Below the pieces are notes generated by a model, which saw only the letters and a program-made list of their open reading frames with translations, was not told the DNA's origin and ran no database searches. The translations under genes were made by a program, and so were the position numbers. From Pedobacter kyungheensis (GTDB lineage Bacteria; Bacteroidota; Bacteroidia; Sphingobacteriales; Sphingobacteriaceae): 33,023 bases of DNA. Positions 8,478 through 18,400 of the stretch are shown here, in pieces. Each line of letters opens with the position of its first letter. Position 1 is the first letter of the stretch. Where the stretch lies: NCBI RefSeq assembly GCF_000812965.1, contig NZ_JSYN01000044.1:1-33023 (forward strand), given 5' to 3'.

Positions 8478-8869
8478 AGGGCCTTATGGATAAGTTTCTT
8501 TCAATAGCTTGTCATCCTGAGCCTGTCGAAGGATATTTAGAATCATGCTATACCTAACGGTCTTGCCTCGGCTCGCCGCCGAGGAGTTTCTAGCTTTTTC
8601 TCCAAGACAATCCATCATTCCCGCGGAAGCGGGAATCCTAACACTTTGGCTAATCATCATGAGCACTTATCCAGTAGCTTGTCATCCTGACCCCATCGAA
8701 TGATCAGCTTCAAACCAATAAGGAATAAAAGTCTCCTGGTAAGCCGTTAAGCTTAAATGTCTTATGTGGTGAAAACTGGATAGATTGCGATATTAATGGA
8801 GCTCAACTGTTTAGTTAGACCCTGAAATAAATCCGATAGCTATCGGATCAGGGCCACAATTTTGTTGGA
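8478..8869. repeat. Intergenic repeats between convergent genes, including GTCATCCTGA elements
   Basis: No gene is supported in this 392 bp spacer. It holds two related elements, AGCTTGTCATCCTGAGCCTG followed by TCGAAGGAT (8507-8532) and AGCTTGTCATCCTGACCCCA followed by TCGAATGAT (8677-8704). A third copy of the core lies at 24587-24610, so this is a dispersed repeat. At 8619-8639 ATTCCCGCGGAAGCGGGAAT forms an inverted repeat of a second dispersed type. Confidence 0.75.
8820..8853. terminator. Candidate bidirectional terminator / CCGATAGCTATCGG palindrome
   Basis: CCCTGA (8820-8825) pairs with TCAGGG (8848-8853) around the palindrome ATCCGATAGCTATCGGAT (8831-8848). It lies between the convergent FdhF/YdeP-type and DUF4242 genes, where a shared terminator is expected. 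There is no clean T-run, so it could instead be a copy of a dispersed palindromic element. Confidence 0.4.
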
Positions 8870-9142
8870 CTACTCAGCCGTAATCGGATCTATTACAGCA
8901 GCTACTTTTTTAATCGAATTGGCCGGGAAACCACCTAAATGTGCATGCTCGCGTACCATTTCTTCATTTGGTGCATTGTAAATACAATAAATTTTATCGT
9001 CGGTTACATAGCTGTTTACCCACTGAATTTGTGGCCCCATTTTGCTTAACACCCCACACGATGCTTGCGAAATGGTTTTCAGTTCCTGAGCAGTTAATTT
9101 TCCTGCTCCCGGAATTTCCCGTTCAATTACATATCTGGGCAT
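8870..9142 (-). CDS. DUF4242 family protein (small ferredoxin-like-fold, nickel-binding relatives)
   Basis: The 90-residue product begins MPRYVIEREIPGAGKL and has WVNSYVTDDKIYCIYNAPNEEMVREHA and GGFPANSIKKV, the conserved pattern of DUF4242. A Streptomyces family member is reported to bind nickel; the cellular role is not established. The start was placed at the ATG at 9140-9142, because the family begins with this MPRY-like sequence; a longer reading adds only MLNYLI. The conserved histidine in MVREHAHLGG and C29 are candidate metal ligands. The gene stands alone and converges on the FdhF/YdeP-type gene. Confidence 0.85.
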   Translation of the reverse strand: MPRYVIEREIPGAGKLTAQELKTISQASCGVLSKMGPQIQWVNSYVTDDKIYCIYNAPNEEMVREHAHLGGFPANSIKKVAAVIDPITAE

Positions 9143-9199
9143 AATCAAATAATTTAGCATTTATCCCTACTCGTATGGCTTTTCGGTAACGCCCCGTTT

Positions 9200-9302
9200 T
9201 TATTGGTATCTGGCCTCCAATTTTTCAATGGCTTCGGGATGATTTGGCTGGTTGATACGGTGCCCGATAGCACCATAAGCTCGCCGGATGGCGGAAAATT
9301 AT
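9200..9302 (-). pseudogene. Possible 3' remnant of a lost gene
   Basis: On the minus strand about 33 codons are open and end ...INQPNHPEAIEKLEARYQ-stop at 9200-9202. The sequence looks like a genuine protein C-terminus (helical, charged, ending in a basic segment), but it lacks a start and is preceded by an in-frame stop at about 9300. It lies just upstream of the DUF4242 gene on the same strand. I do not recognise the parent family; chance cannot be excluded. Confidence 0.3.
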
Positions 9303-9634
9303 GGAATGAATAATTGTTTCTTCATTAAATTTAAAAATAATATCTGGTTACCATTGTACCAGAACTGCTCATTTTACTTCACAATCTGCATATAACTGCG
9401 ATAAAATTAAAGCATTGCAAAGGTCAATTTTTGCAATATTTTGCTGTATTTACTTTACATTCCTTGTGGTTCTTTAGAAATTTTTATCTTCGGGCTCACC
9501 TAACCAAATTTTACGGTAAAAATAGCATCGTGTTTTGAATCAGCTTGTTGTAAACCAGGAGGAAGAAACAATACTTTTGGTTTTTAATCTCGCCTTAAAC
9601 CGTTCTGTTTTTACCTGGTTAAATCCATTTTCAG
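9303..9634. promoter_or_regulatory. AT-rich upstream region of the DUF5107-TPR gene
   Basis: This region is AT-rich and apparently non-coding. TTG (9464-9466) and TATCTTCG (9485-9492), separated by 18 bases, give a one-mismatch resemblance to the Bacteroidota promoter pattern (TTTG, then TAnnTTTG). AGGAGGAAG near 9559 looks like a Shine-Dalgarno sequence but is too far (about 70 bp) from the ATG at 9635 to serve it. Confidence 0.25.
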
Positions 9635-12600
9635 ATGAAAAAACTATTGCTCACGTTTTCGATTTGTATAGCGGTAATTGCTACTTATGCGCAAAATAAC
9701 GCCAGTTTCAAGGAAGATAAACAGGTGTTTACCACTTATCCTTTTTCAGATCCGAATCCCATTCCGGCTTTTACCCACATTTATCCCTATTTCCGCTATG
9801 ATGGATTTACCGATAAGGCCATACAAAAGGAATGGAAAGTAGTTACCCTCGAAAATGATTATATCAAACTAACCATATTGCCTGAAATTGGCGGTAAAAT
9901 CTGGTCGGCCATTGAAAAATCGACAGGCCGTTCATTTATTTACGATAACCATGTGGTAAAATTCAGGGATATTGCCATGCGCGGCCCCTGGACCAGCGGA
10001 GGTATAGAACCTAACTACGGCATTATGGGACATACCCCCAATACCGTTACGCCGGTAGATTATATTACACGCAAAAACAACGATGGGAGTGTAAGCTGCA
10101 TCATTGGTGTACTCGATTTATTGACCCGGACCAACTGGACAATGGAGATCAATTTGACGAAAGACCGTGCTTACTTTACCACCAAATCGTTCTGGTATAA
10201 TGCTACACCGCTCGATCAACCCTATTATCACTGGATGAACGCTGGTATAAAGGTGAAAGGGAACCTGCAATATATTTATCCGGGCACACATTATCTGGGG
10301 CATGAGGGCGAGCACAGCGATTGGCCAATTAATAAAGAAAATGGCAGGGATATTTCTTTTTACGAACAAAATAACTTTGGAGGCTACAAATCGTACCATG
10401 TTTTTGGTAAATACACCGATTTTTTTGGCGCCTACTGGCATGATGATGATTTTGGAATGGCACGTTACGGTAGTCACGATGATAAAGCCGGAAAGAAAAT
10501 CTGGATCTGGGGTCTTGCCGATCAGGGGATGATCTGGGAAAAATTGCTAACCGATACCGATGGACAATATTCTGAGATCCAATCGGGGAGGTTATTTAAC
10601 CAGACAGCCGAAAAAAGTACTTTCACACCCTTTAAACACAAAAGTTTTTCTCCCGGAGCTGCCGATACCTGGACCGAGTACTGGTATCCGGTATTAAAAA
10701 CCAAAGGTTTTGTGAAAGCCAACCAATATGCAGCCCTGAATGTGAAATATGAAAAAGGCTGGTTAAAAATTTATTTAAATCCCGTACAAAGTTTAACAGA
10801 TACGCTTGCCGTAAAACAGGGAAACAAGGTCTTGTACGCACAAAAGGTAAAGTTAAAACCTTTGCAAACTTTTGCCGACTCTGTAAAATTCGATGGATCA
10901 GTCAACGATCTGTTGGTTACCCTGGGAGGCAATAAGTTGCAATACGAAACTAAAGCCGATGCTGATGTGCTGAGCCGCCCGCTCGATTCGCCTGAAGGTT
11001 TCGACTGGAACTCCGGTTATGGCTTATACCTGCAGGGCAAGGCCTTTATGGATCAGAAAATGTATGCCCAGGCAGAAGAAAAGCTAAGGGCTGCGCTGAA
11101 TAAAATACCTGGCTTTGTACCGGCATTGGTTCAAATGGCCGAACTCATGTACCGCAATATGCGTTATCAGGAAGCTTTAACATTTGCGAAAATCGCTTTG
11201 AGTGTGGATACCCATGATGGTGCAGCAAATTATTATTATGGTATTATCAATAAACAGTTGGGCAATACCACCGATGCCAAAGATGGTTTTGATCTGGCGA
11301 GCCTAAGCATGGCCTTCAGAAGTCCGGCATATCGCGAGCTGAGCAAGGTATATCTTGCCGAAAAGAACTGGGATAAGGCGATAACTTATGCAGCTAAAGC
11401 CACCGATTTTAACCGTTACGAAATTGGCGCACTGCAGGTACAGGCTATTGCATACCGCAACCAAAATAAAATAAGTGAGGCTAAAACAGTATTGGATACC
11501 CTTTTAGCATTCGATCCGCTGAGTGATTTTGTCCGTTTTGAAAAGTACCTCATTCAGCCGTCAGCAGAAAACAAGAGCCGTTTTATAACAGCAATCCGCA
11601 ATGAGCAACCGACTGAAAGTTACCTGGAACTGGCTGCTAATTATTATCAGAATGGTTGCTTTGCAGAAAGCGAACAAGTGCTTCAATTGGCACCTGACCA
11701 GGCACTGGTGAATTTTTGGCTGGCATTTTTACAAAATAAAAAAGGGCAGTCTTTTGCCGCTACCTTAGCCAAAGCCGATCAGGCTACTGCAGCTTTTGTA
11801 TTTCCTTTCCGCTCAGAAGATGAGGCGGTATTGCTTTGGGCCGGTAAACAGCTTAACAGCTGGAAACCTAAATATTATCTGGCACTTTTATATCAAAACC
11901 GGAATCAACTTGCTGCAAGTAAAAAATTGTTTCAAGACTGTGGCAATACGCCAGATTTTGCTCCTTTTTATGCTGCACGGGCTGCCATGCACATCGATGC
12001 ATCAGAACTGGCTGATCTTAAAAAGGCACAAAGTTTAGATCAGGCCGATTGGCGTTATACCAAACTGCTTGGCGAATATTACCTTAGTCATAACCAGAAT
12101 ATGGAGGCCTTAAAAACCATCGAACCATTTTACCAGGCACATACCGAAAATTATGTAATGGGCATGCTGTATGCCAAAGCCTTATTGCTGAATAAGCGTT
12201 ACCGCGATTGTGGCCAACTGCTCGATCAGATTCAAATTCTGCCTTTTGAAGGTGCTACTATTGGCCGGGAGTTATACCGCGAAGCTAAACTAATGCAGGC
12301 CATTAATGAAATTAAGCTTAAGAACTACACCAAGGCACTTGGCTTCATTGGCGATGCTAAAAAATGGCCGCAAAATTTAGGCGTAGGCAAGCCTTATGCC
12401 GAAAATATAGATGAACGTTTAGAAAACTGGATGGATTATTTATGTTATCAGCAGATGGGAAACAGGCAGGCTGCGCAAACCGCTCTGCAGCTGGTTACCA
12501 GCTTTAAACCAAAGGTAGAAAACACCGTGAGTAATTTTACTCCCGCAAACCAGTTGTTAACCGCCTGGGCTATGGAAAAGCTGGGTAAAAAACAGGAAGC

Positions 12601-12751
12601 TGTTATTTGGCTCGATAAACAGGTTAAAGCATACCCTAAGGATGCAGTTATAAAATGGTGCCAAAAAGTATTTTTGAAAGTGCCAGGCACCAGGGCCGAT
12701 ACAAGCGACTCTGGCGTACGTTTAATTGAACAATTACGTGTGCTTAAATAA
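9635..12751 (+). CDS. Exported DUF5107 domain protein with TPR repeats
   Basis: This 1038-residue protein has a signal peptide (residues 1-19, cleavage after ATYA). Residues about 40-340 match the DUF5107 pattern (ENDYIKLTILPEIGGKIWSA, GGIEPNYGIMGHTP, YYHWMNAGIK), a domain whose fold is related to galactose mutarotase. From about residue 460 to 620 come TPR-like helical pairs (YAQAEEKLRAALNKIPGF, YQEALTFAKIALSV), and further TPR-like units occur up to about 1010. The family is frequent in Bacteroidota carbohydrate loci and is probably periplasmic, but no reaction is established. It precedes the ECF sigma factor by 181 bp on the same strand and may share the regulon. It could bind or epimerise a sugar released by the cluster's glycosidases; this is inference. 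Confidence 0.85.
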   Translation: MKKLLLTFSICIAVIATYAQNNASFKEDKQVFTTYPFSDPNPIPAFTHIYPYFRYDGFTDKAIQKEWKVVTLENDYIKLTILPEIGGKIWSAIEKSTGRSFIYDNHVVKFRDIAMRGPWTSGGIEPNYGIMGHTPNTVTPVDYITRKNNDGSVSCIIGVLDLLTRTNWTMEINLTKDRAYFTTKSFWYNATPLDQPYYHWMNAGIKVKGNLQYIYPGTHYLGHEGEHSDWPINKENGRDISFYEQNNFGGYKSYHVFGKYTDFFGAYWHDDDFGMARYGSHDDKAGKKIWIWGLADQGMIWEKLLTDTDGQYSEIQSGRLFNQTAEKSTFTPFKHKSFSPGAADTWTEYWYPVLKTKGFVKANQYAALNVKYEKGWLKIYLNPVQSLTDTLAVKQGNKVLYAQKVKLKPLQTFADSVKFDGSVNDLLVTLGGNKLQYETKADADVLSRPLDSPEGFDWNSGYGLYLQGKAFMDQKMYAQAEEKLRAALNKIPGFVPALVQMAELMYRNMRYQEALTFAKIALSVDTHDGAANYYYGIINKQLGNTTDAKDGFDLASLSMAFRSPAYRELSKVYLAEKNWDKAITYAAKATDFNRYEIGALQVQAIAYRNQNKISEAKTVLDTLLAFDPLSDFVRFEKYLIQPSAENKSRFITAIRNEQPTESYLELAANYYQNGCFAESEQVLQLAPDQALVNFWLAFLQNKKGQSFAATLAKADQATAAFVFPFRSEDEAVLLWAGKQLNSWKPKYYLALLYQNRNQLAASKKLFQDCGNTPDFAPFYAARAAMHIDASELADLKKAQSLDQADWRYTKLLGEYYLSHNQNMEALKTIEPFYQAHTENYVMGMLYAKALLLNKRYRDCGQLLDQIQILPFEGATIGRELYREAKLMQAINEIKLKNYTKALGFIGDAKKWPQNLGVGKPYAENIDERLENWMDYLCYQQMGNRQAAQTALQLVTSFKPKVENTVSNFTPANQLLTAWAMEKLGKKQEAVIWLDKQVKAYPKDAVIKWCQKVFLKVPGTRADTSDSGVRLIEQLRVLK

Positions 12752-12932
12752 CGGCTAAAAAGGATATTTTAAGTAGAGATTATCACAAATCTGCAAAACT
12801 GTGGCATTTAATACCGAGTTTTGCATATAGTAGTGTTTGGAGTCTTTTTAACCAGATAATAACTGATGAAAAATATATAAATTGAACCCATAATTTTTTA
12901 CTTAGCATTGTAAAAGCCATTCTTTATAAAAA

Positions 12933-13523
12933 ATGAAACCTGATAACCTCGAACTATGGCCTGATAGTTTGCTTGTGAGTAACATGCAAAGTAACGACCG
13001 GGCTGCGTTCGGGAAAATTTACAGCAGGTACTGGAGTAAGTTATATTTATCGGCCTATCAGATTTTACGTAACAGAGAAGCTGCAGAAGATATCATTCAG
13101 GAAATATTTGTGAGCTTATGGCTAAAGCGGGAATATACCCTGGTTGATAACCTCAATAATTACTTGTTTACAGCCGTTCGTTTTCAGGTTTTTAAAGCCA
13201 TCAGGGATGGAAAAATGCGTACCGATCTGCTACACGATACCGATTTACTGGTAAGTGCCCACAATGCCGAAAATGCTTTCGCCGAAAAGGAAATCACCCA
13301 GCGGCTGGATGAAAGCATTGAACAGCTTCCCCAAAAATGTAAGGAAATATTTATTCTGAGCAGGAAAGAACACCTCAGTGTGAAAGAAATAGCCGAGCGT
13401 TTAAATATTTCGCCTAAAACCGTCGAAAACCAGATTACCATTGCATTACGCCGCTTGCGTACCGATATGGGTGAGTTTTTATTTTGGGCGGTGTTGCTGC
13501 TGGGAGGGATCTGGGGTAAGTAA
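12933..13523 (+). CDS. ECF RNA polymerase sigma factor, Bacteroidota FecI-like
   Basis: This 196-residue sigma factor has sigma-70 region 2 (FGKIYSRYWSKLYLSAYQIL, then EAAEDIIQEIFVSLW, residues about 26-65) and region 4 with a helix-turn-helix (KEHLSVKEIAERLNISPKTVENQI, about 145-168). The length is normal. The end of the protein is hydrophobic (EFLFWAVLLLGGIWGK), as in many sigma factors of this Bacteroidota subgroup. It is followed by a FecR-like gene, then SusC with an STN domain and SusD, which is the standard arrangement for trans-envelope control of glycan uptake. It is therefore expected to direct transcription of the SusC/SusD genes and perhaps the catabolic genes beyond. An unusual feature is the long repeat-filled gap of over 500 bp before the anti-sigma gene. 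Confidence 0.93.
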   Translation: MKPDNLELWPDSLLVSNMQSNDRAAFGKIYSRYWSKLYLSAYQILRNREAAEDIIQEIFVSLWLKREYTLVDNLNNYLFTAVRFQVFKAIRDGKMRTDLLHDTDLLVSAHNAENAFAEKEITQRLDESIEQLPQKCKEIFILSRKEHLSVKEIAERLNISPKTVENQITIALRRLRTDMGEFLFWAVLLLGGIWGK

Positions 13524-13543
13524 TCCTTTTCACAACTGTTCAT

Positions 13544-13935
13544 TTACCACCTAAAACACCTTAGTTTTTATCAAAGCCTGTCTCAGGTGAACTTAGATGT
13601 CTAAGGTGGTGATATTATAAGTCATATAAGGTAAGCTTACATTTTTCTTTAATGGCTTATATGATTTTGAATGTGGTTATCAATATTTTACCACCTAAGA
13701 CACCTTAGAACGCCTTAGTTTTTATCAAAGCCTGCCTCAGTTGAACTTACATGTCTAAGGTGGTGATATTATAAGTCATATAAGGTAAGCTTACATTTTT
13801 CTTTAATGGCTTATATGATTTTGAATGTGGTTATCAATATTTTACCACCTAAGGCACCTTAGAACACCTTAGTTTTTATCAAAGCCTGCCTCAGGTGAAC
13901 TTACATGCCTAAGATGGTGATATTATAACTCATTG
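13544..13935. repeat. Three tandem copies of a roughly 150 bp hairpin-forming unit
   Basis: The units start at 13544, 13688 and 13842 (spacings 144 and 154 bp). The first two are nearly identical over their length; the third diverges after about 90 bp. Each begins TTACCACCTAA.ACACCTTAG and contains AAGCCTG.CTCAG.TGAACTTA, then CTAAGGTGGTGATATTATAA. The outer arms ACCACCTAAGAC and GTCTAAGGTGGT pair. In the first two units AAGTCATATAAG and CTTATATGATTT form a second stem around the palindrome GTAAGCTTAC. No ORF with protein-like composition runs through them. The array fills the space between the sigma and anti-sigma genes. Confidence 0.9.
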
Positions 13936-14050
13936 AAGACAAATAAGTACATTTAACACTTTCTTATATTTCCGTAAATGGCTTATATGGTTATTTTTTA
14001 TTAAAATTTAATTAGCTGTTAAATAGTTGTTTACAAAATAATTAAAATTC

Positions 14051-14100
14051 TTTTGGGGGATACCCTTCATTTTGGGTACATACACCCAAACCACAGCGAA
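14051..14100 (+). promoter_or_regulatory. G-rich leader with TTTGGGT/ACCCAAA hairpin before the FecR-like gene
   Basis: TTTTGGGGGATACCC (14051-14065) is followed by a perfect 7-bp stem, TTTGGGT (14071-14077) and ACCCAAA (14084-14090), ending 10 bases before the TTG at 14101. No ATG is available for the anti-sigma gene, so this hairpin lies where it could affect initiation. If translation instead starts at TTG 14053, the motif is inside the coding region. Confidence 0.45.
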
Positions 14101-15246
14101 TTGAAAAAAGCAACATTAGTCAGATTAACAGAAAAATATATAGCCGGTACTGCCAGTGGAGAAGAACGACTCGAGCTAGAATCGTGGTACAACGAACAAT
14201 TGGCGCAGAATAAATTACCGGATGAATCTCAAATTAATGAAGCTGAGGAGGAGATAACAGGCGAAAAGATCTGGCATAATATTAATCTGCAAATTGATGC
14301 GCAGGAGCAGGTAAAACCACGCAAATCCTTCTACCGTTGGGCTGTTGCGGCATCAATAGTTGCTGTTTTAGGTTTTGGCGCGTATTGGTTAGGCGAACGT
14401 ATTTCAGATAAAAATACCAATAAAGTAGCAGCACTGATTAAACCCGGTGGCAATAAAGCTTTTTTAACCTTAGCTAACGGTACCAAAATTAATTTAGATG
14501 AGGCCGTTAATGGTACCATCGCCAGCCAGGAAGGTATTAAGATTACCAAAACGGCCGATGGTCAGCTGGTTTATGCCATTGTTGAAAATGCATCCGGTAA
14601 ACAAGCAAGCGGTTACAATACCATTAGTACCCCGGCCGGTGGCCAGTATCAGGTAACCCTGCCCGATGGAACAAAAGTGTGGTTAAACGCACTTTCATCA
14701 TTAAAATATCCAACTGCTTTTAATGGTAAATACCGTACTGTGATGTTAACTGGCGAAGGTTATTTTGAAGTAGCCAAAAACAAAAATAAACCTTTTAAAC
14801 TAACCACGGCTAAACAGGAAATCAGCGTATTGGGTACCCATTTTAATGTTAGTGCCTATGCAGACGAGCCCGAAATTAAAACCACACTGGTAGAAGGTGG
14901 GGTAGCCGTTAAAAATTTTAGTCCAATGGCAACCGGAGTGTTAAAACCCGGACAACAAGCGGTATTTCATGGTACTGGTTTCGAAATTAACCAGGTTGAT
15001 GTAGAAGAATATATCGCCTGGAAAAACGGTTTCTTCATGTTCAATAACGAGGGGATTAAAGAAGCCATGCAAAAGCTGGCGCGCTGGTACGATGTGGAAA
15101 TTGAGTATGAAGGTAATTTCGACGGCATTTATTTCGGTGGCTCTTTTTCTAAACACAACAACCTGCAGGAAACCTTAAAAATATTAGAATCAACCGATAA
15201 GTTTAAATTTAAGATAGAAGGAAGGAGGATTAAAATTATAAAGTAA
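14101..15246 (+). CDS. FecR-like anti-sigma factor with DUF4974 domain
   Basis: The product (381 residues from TTG 14101) is a membrane anti-sigma factor. An N-terminal cytoplasmic helix region (KKATLVRLTEKYIAGTASGE) is followed by a single transmembrane segment at about 79-98 (RWAVAASIVAVLGFGAYWLG). The periplasmic FecR domain (PAGGQYQVTLPDGTKVWLNA, LTGEGYFEVAKNKNKPF) comes next, and a C-terminal DUF4974 domain (about 310-380) completes it. The family binds the ECF sigma factor inside and the STN domain of SusC outside. The frame is open from TTG 14053; I prefer 14101 because family members start close to this helix, but neither start is strong. The gene lies between the sigma factor and SusC, consistent with this role. 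Confidence 0.9.
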   Translation: MKKATLVRLTEKYIAGTASGEERLELESWYNEQLAQNKLPDESQINEAEEEITGEKIWHNINLQIDAQEQVKPRKSFYRWAVAASIVAVLGFGAYWLGERISDKNTNKVAALIKPGGNKAFLTLANGTKINLDEAVNGTIASQEGIKITKTADGQLVYAIVENASGKQASGYNTISTPAGGQYQVTLPDGTKVWLNALSSLKYPTAFNGKYRTVMLTGEGYFEVAKNKNKPFKLTTAKQEISVLGTHFNVSAYADEPEIKTTLVEGGVAVKNFSPMATGVLKPGQQAVFHGTGFEINQVDVEEYIAWKNGFFMFNNEGIKEAMQKLARWYDVEIEYEGNFDGIYFGGSFSKHNNLQETLKILESTDKFKFKIEGRRIKIIK

Positions 15247-15410
15247 TACCCTAAAATTTTAATCTGAAGAAACGGATTTCGACTGCAATCGAAACCCGCT
15301 CAAAGTTTCGGATTAAAAAAATGCCCTAACGATAACCAAATAGTTAAAACATTGTAAATGCAATAGCAACAGCTATAAGCATTTATATCAACCCAAAACC
15401 TAACAAATGT
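15247..15410. promoter_or_regulatory. Spacer before susC-like gene
   Basis: The 164 bp are AT-rich with a small hairpin, TTTCGA (15277-15282) and TCGAAA (15289-15294), repeated in part as GTTTCGGATT at 15305. It may hold the sigma-factor-dependent promoter of the SusC/SusD pair; no consensus can be confirmed. Confidence 0.3.
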
Positions 15411-18400
15411 ATGAAAATTTACGATTTTAATTTATACAGCGCAGGCCGTATAAAGCATAAAATTCTGTTATCCATGAAGCTAACCGTTATATTGCTTTTT
15501 GTAGCTTTTTTACACGTTAATGCGAGCAGTTTTGCACAAAAAAACATCACGCTTAATGAGAAAAATGCATCCTTGCAAAAAGTGCTCAAATCCATTAAAA
15601 GCCAAAGTGGTTTTAATGTGTTTTTTATCCAGAGCGATTTAAAAAAATCAAAAGCTGTAAATATCGATGTTAAGGATGTTACGCTGGCCGAAGCTTTAAA
15701 TCAGTGTTTTAAAGATCAGCCCTTAACTTACTCCATACAGGCCAACACCATTGTGGTTAAAGAAAGGCCTGCAACTGTGGTGCCCGCAACTAAAACCGGA
15801 CAAGAAGCGCCCGTGTATAAAGTGATTGATGTGATCGGTACCATTTTAGATGAAATTGGCAAGGGAATACCCGGTGCCAGCATCAAAGTAAAAGGTAAAG
15901 AACAAGGTACCATTAGCGATGAGGCCGGAAATTTTAAACTAACCGGCATTGCAGACGACGCTATACTGATAGTGTCATACCTGGGCTACCAAACCAAAGA
16001 GGTAAAAGCTGCGGCAACACTAAAAGTTACATTAGTACCGCAAACCAACGATTTAAATGATGTGGTTGTGGTGGCTTATGGTACGCAAAAGAAGGTAAAC
16101 TTATCGGGCGCAGTAAATACAGTTAATACCAAAACACTTGTTAACCGACCGGTAACTTCTTTAACCAACGCATTACAAGGCGCTGTACCTGGCGTAGCCA
16201 TTAAATCAGCACCTGGCGATCTTGGTTCCGATATGGGAACTATAAATGTAAGGGGCCGGGCAAATCTTGGTACATCATCTCCATTATTTGTGGTTGATGG
16301 AGTAGTAGTAAGTCAAGGTGATTTCGCGCGCATCAATCCTAACGATGTGGCAGGCATTTCTGTACTGAAAGACGCCTCAGCTTCATCAATATATGGTGCC
16401 AGAGCTGCAAATGGTGTAATATTGGTAACCACTAAAAAAGGAAATGGAACGCCTACTATTAGTTATAATGCTTATTATGGAAGACAATCGGCTACCTACT
16501 TACCTGATTTTGCTGATGCAAACAATTATGCCCTTTTAAGAAATGAAGCTGAGACAAACATGGGCAGAAGTCCGCTTTATGATGCAACAGCTTTAGCAGC
16601 AATCAGAAACCAATCAAATCCTGATCTTTATCCCAATACAAATTGGTATGACTTAATATTACGTAAAAGTGCACCAATGATGGAGCACCAGGTAAGCATT
16701 GCAGGAGGAGATAAAACCAAGTATTATTTAAGTGGTACTTATTTTGGCCAAAATTCTTTAATTCCGGGTAAAAATTTAAACCGTTATTCACTAAGGGCAA
16801 ATACCGAAACACAGATTAGCGATAAATTTAAAATTGGCAGTAACTTATCATTTATCAGAGATGGTTACAATAACGATAATTTAGAAATCGGTTTTACCGG
16901 AGTTGGCAGGTCTATTCCTTTATCTGTTGCCAAACAAAGTAATGGTCAATGGGGTAGTGTAACTGCCGGAAAGGAAAATGCTACAATAGCTGGCCAGAAT
17001 CCATTACGTTTATTAGAAGAAGGTGGTAGAACGAATAATAATACTAATCGCTTCATTGGTAATTTAAATGGAACTTATACTCCCGTTAAAGGTTTGGATA
17101 TCTCAGGTTTGTTTTCTTATAACACTTTTAATTATTTCAACAGTTCTTTTATAAACACAATAGATCCGGTTATTGGATTTATCAGCCAAAAACCTTTAAC
17201 CAGCACTGCGGTATTAACTAATCAGCTAACAGAAAGATGGCAAAGTGCTTCAAATTTATTATCGCAGGCCACAGCCAGTTATGAAAAAAATATAGATAAA
17301 CATTATTTTAAAGTTTTGGCTGGAGCATCTTACGAAAAGGCGCAAAACAGGACATTGATTGTAGTGCGTAAAGGTTTTCCGAATAATGATTTAAATGCAG
17401 TTGAAGGAGGATCGGCGCTACCTGAAAATACTACGGTAACCAATGATGGCGCGAACGGTGGAGTTGGTGAAAGTGCACTGGCATCTGTTTTTGCCCGTGT
17501 AAATTATGCCTTTGCAGATAAATACTTATTTGAAGCTAGTGCCAGAAACGATGCCTCATCAAGATTTGCACCTGGCCATCGCGCAGCATGGTACCCATCT
17601 GCATCGGTAGCCTGGCGTATCTCGCAAGAGGATTTTATGAAAAATCTAACTGCGGTTAATGAATTAAAAATACGTTTATCTGCAGGTAAATTGGGTAATA
17701 TTAACAACGTAGGTAATTACGATTTTTATGATGGTTTAAATGTAGGGAGTACCGTAATTCTTGATGAATCTAAGCAAGATGGAGTAAGCCCGGGTAAATT
17801 GGCTAATCCGCTTTTAAGCTGGGAAAAACTAACCACTTATAATGCCGGTTTAGATGCAACATTATTTAAATCACTTACTTTACAGTTAGATGTTTTCAGC
17901 CGCATTACCAAAGATATCTTATTGCCAAATCCAAACATCCCTACAGAAGCCGGATTAGGTAGTGGCGAATCGCCCTCAGTAAATTTAGGAGCGGTTAAAA
18001 ATAATGGATTGGAACTTTCGCTAAACTACAATGGTAAAATAAACGATTTTGGCTATTCTATTGGAGGTAACCTCAGTAAAATATGGAATAAAGTAACTGA
18101 TTTGGGTGGTGCTAATGAAACTGCCCCGAGCGGATACTACATTAACCGCATTGGCCAGCCAGTTGGATCGTTTTACATGTGGCAGGCCGAAGGCTTATTC
18201 GTAAATCAGGCCGATGTTAATGCACATGCAAAACAAGCCAATAATCCAAAGCCAGGAGATATTAAATATAAAGATCAGAATGGTGACGGTGTAATTGATG
18301 GTAACGACAGGGTAATTAATGGTAATGACGTACCTTATTTTACTTATGGTTTAAACCTTTCAGCTAATTACAAAGGCTTTGATTTTAGCGTTCTGGCGCA

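Noticed and set aside
9143..9160. Earlier start of the DUF4242 gene adding MLNYLI
   Set aside because: The family begins at MPRY; the extra residues lie in the AT-rich leader.
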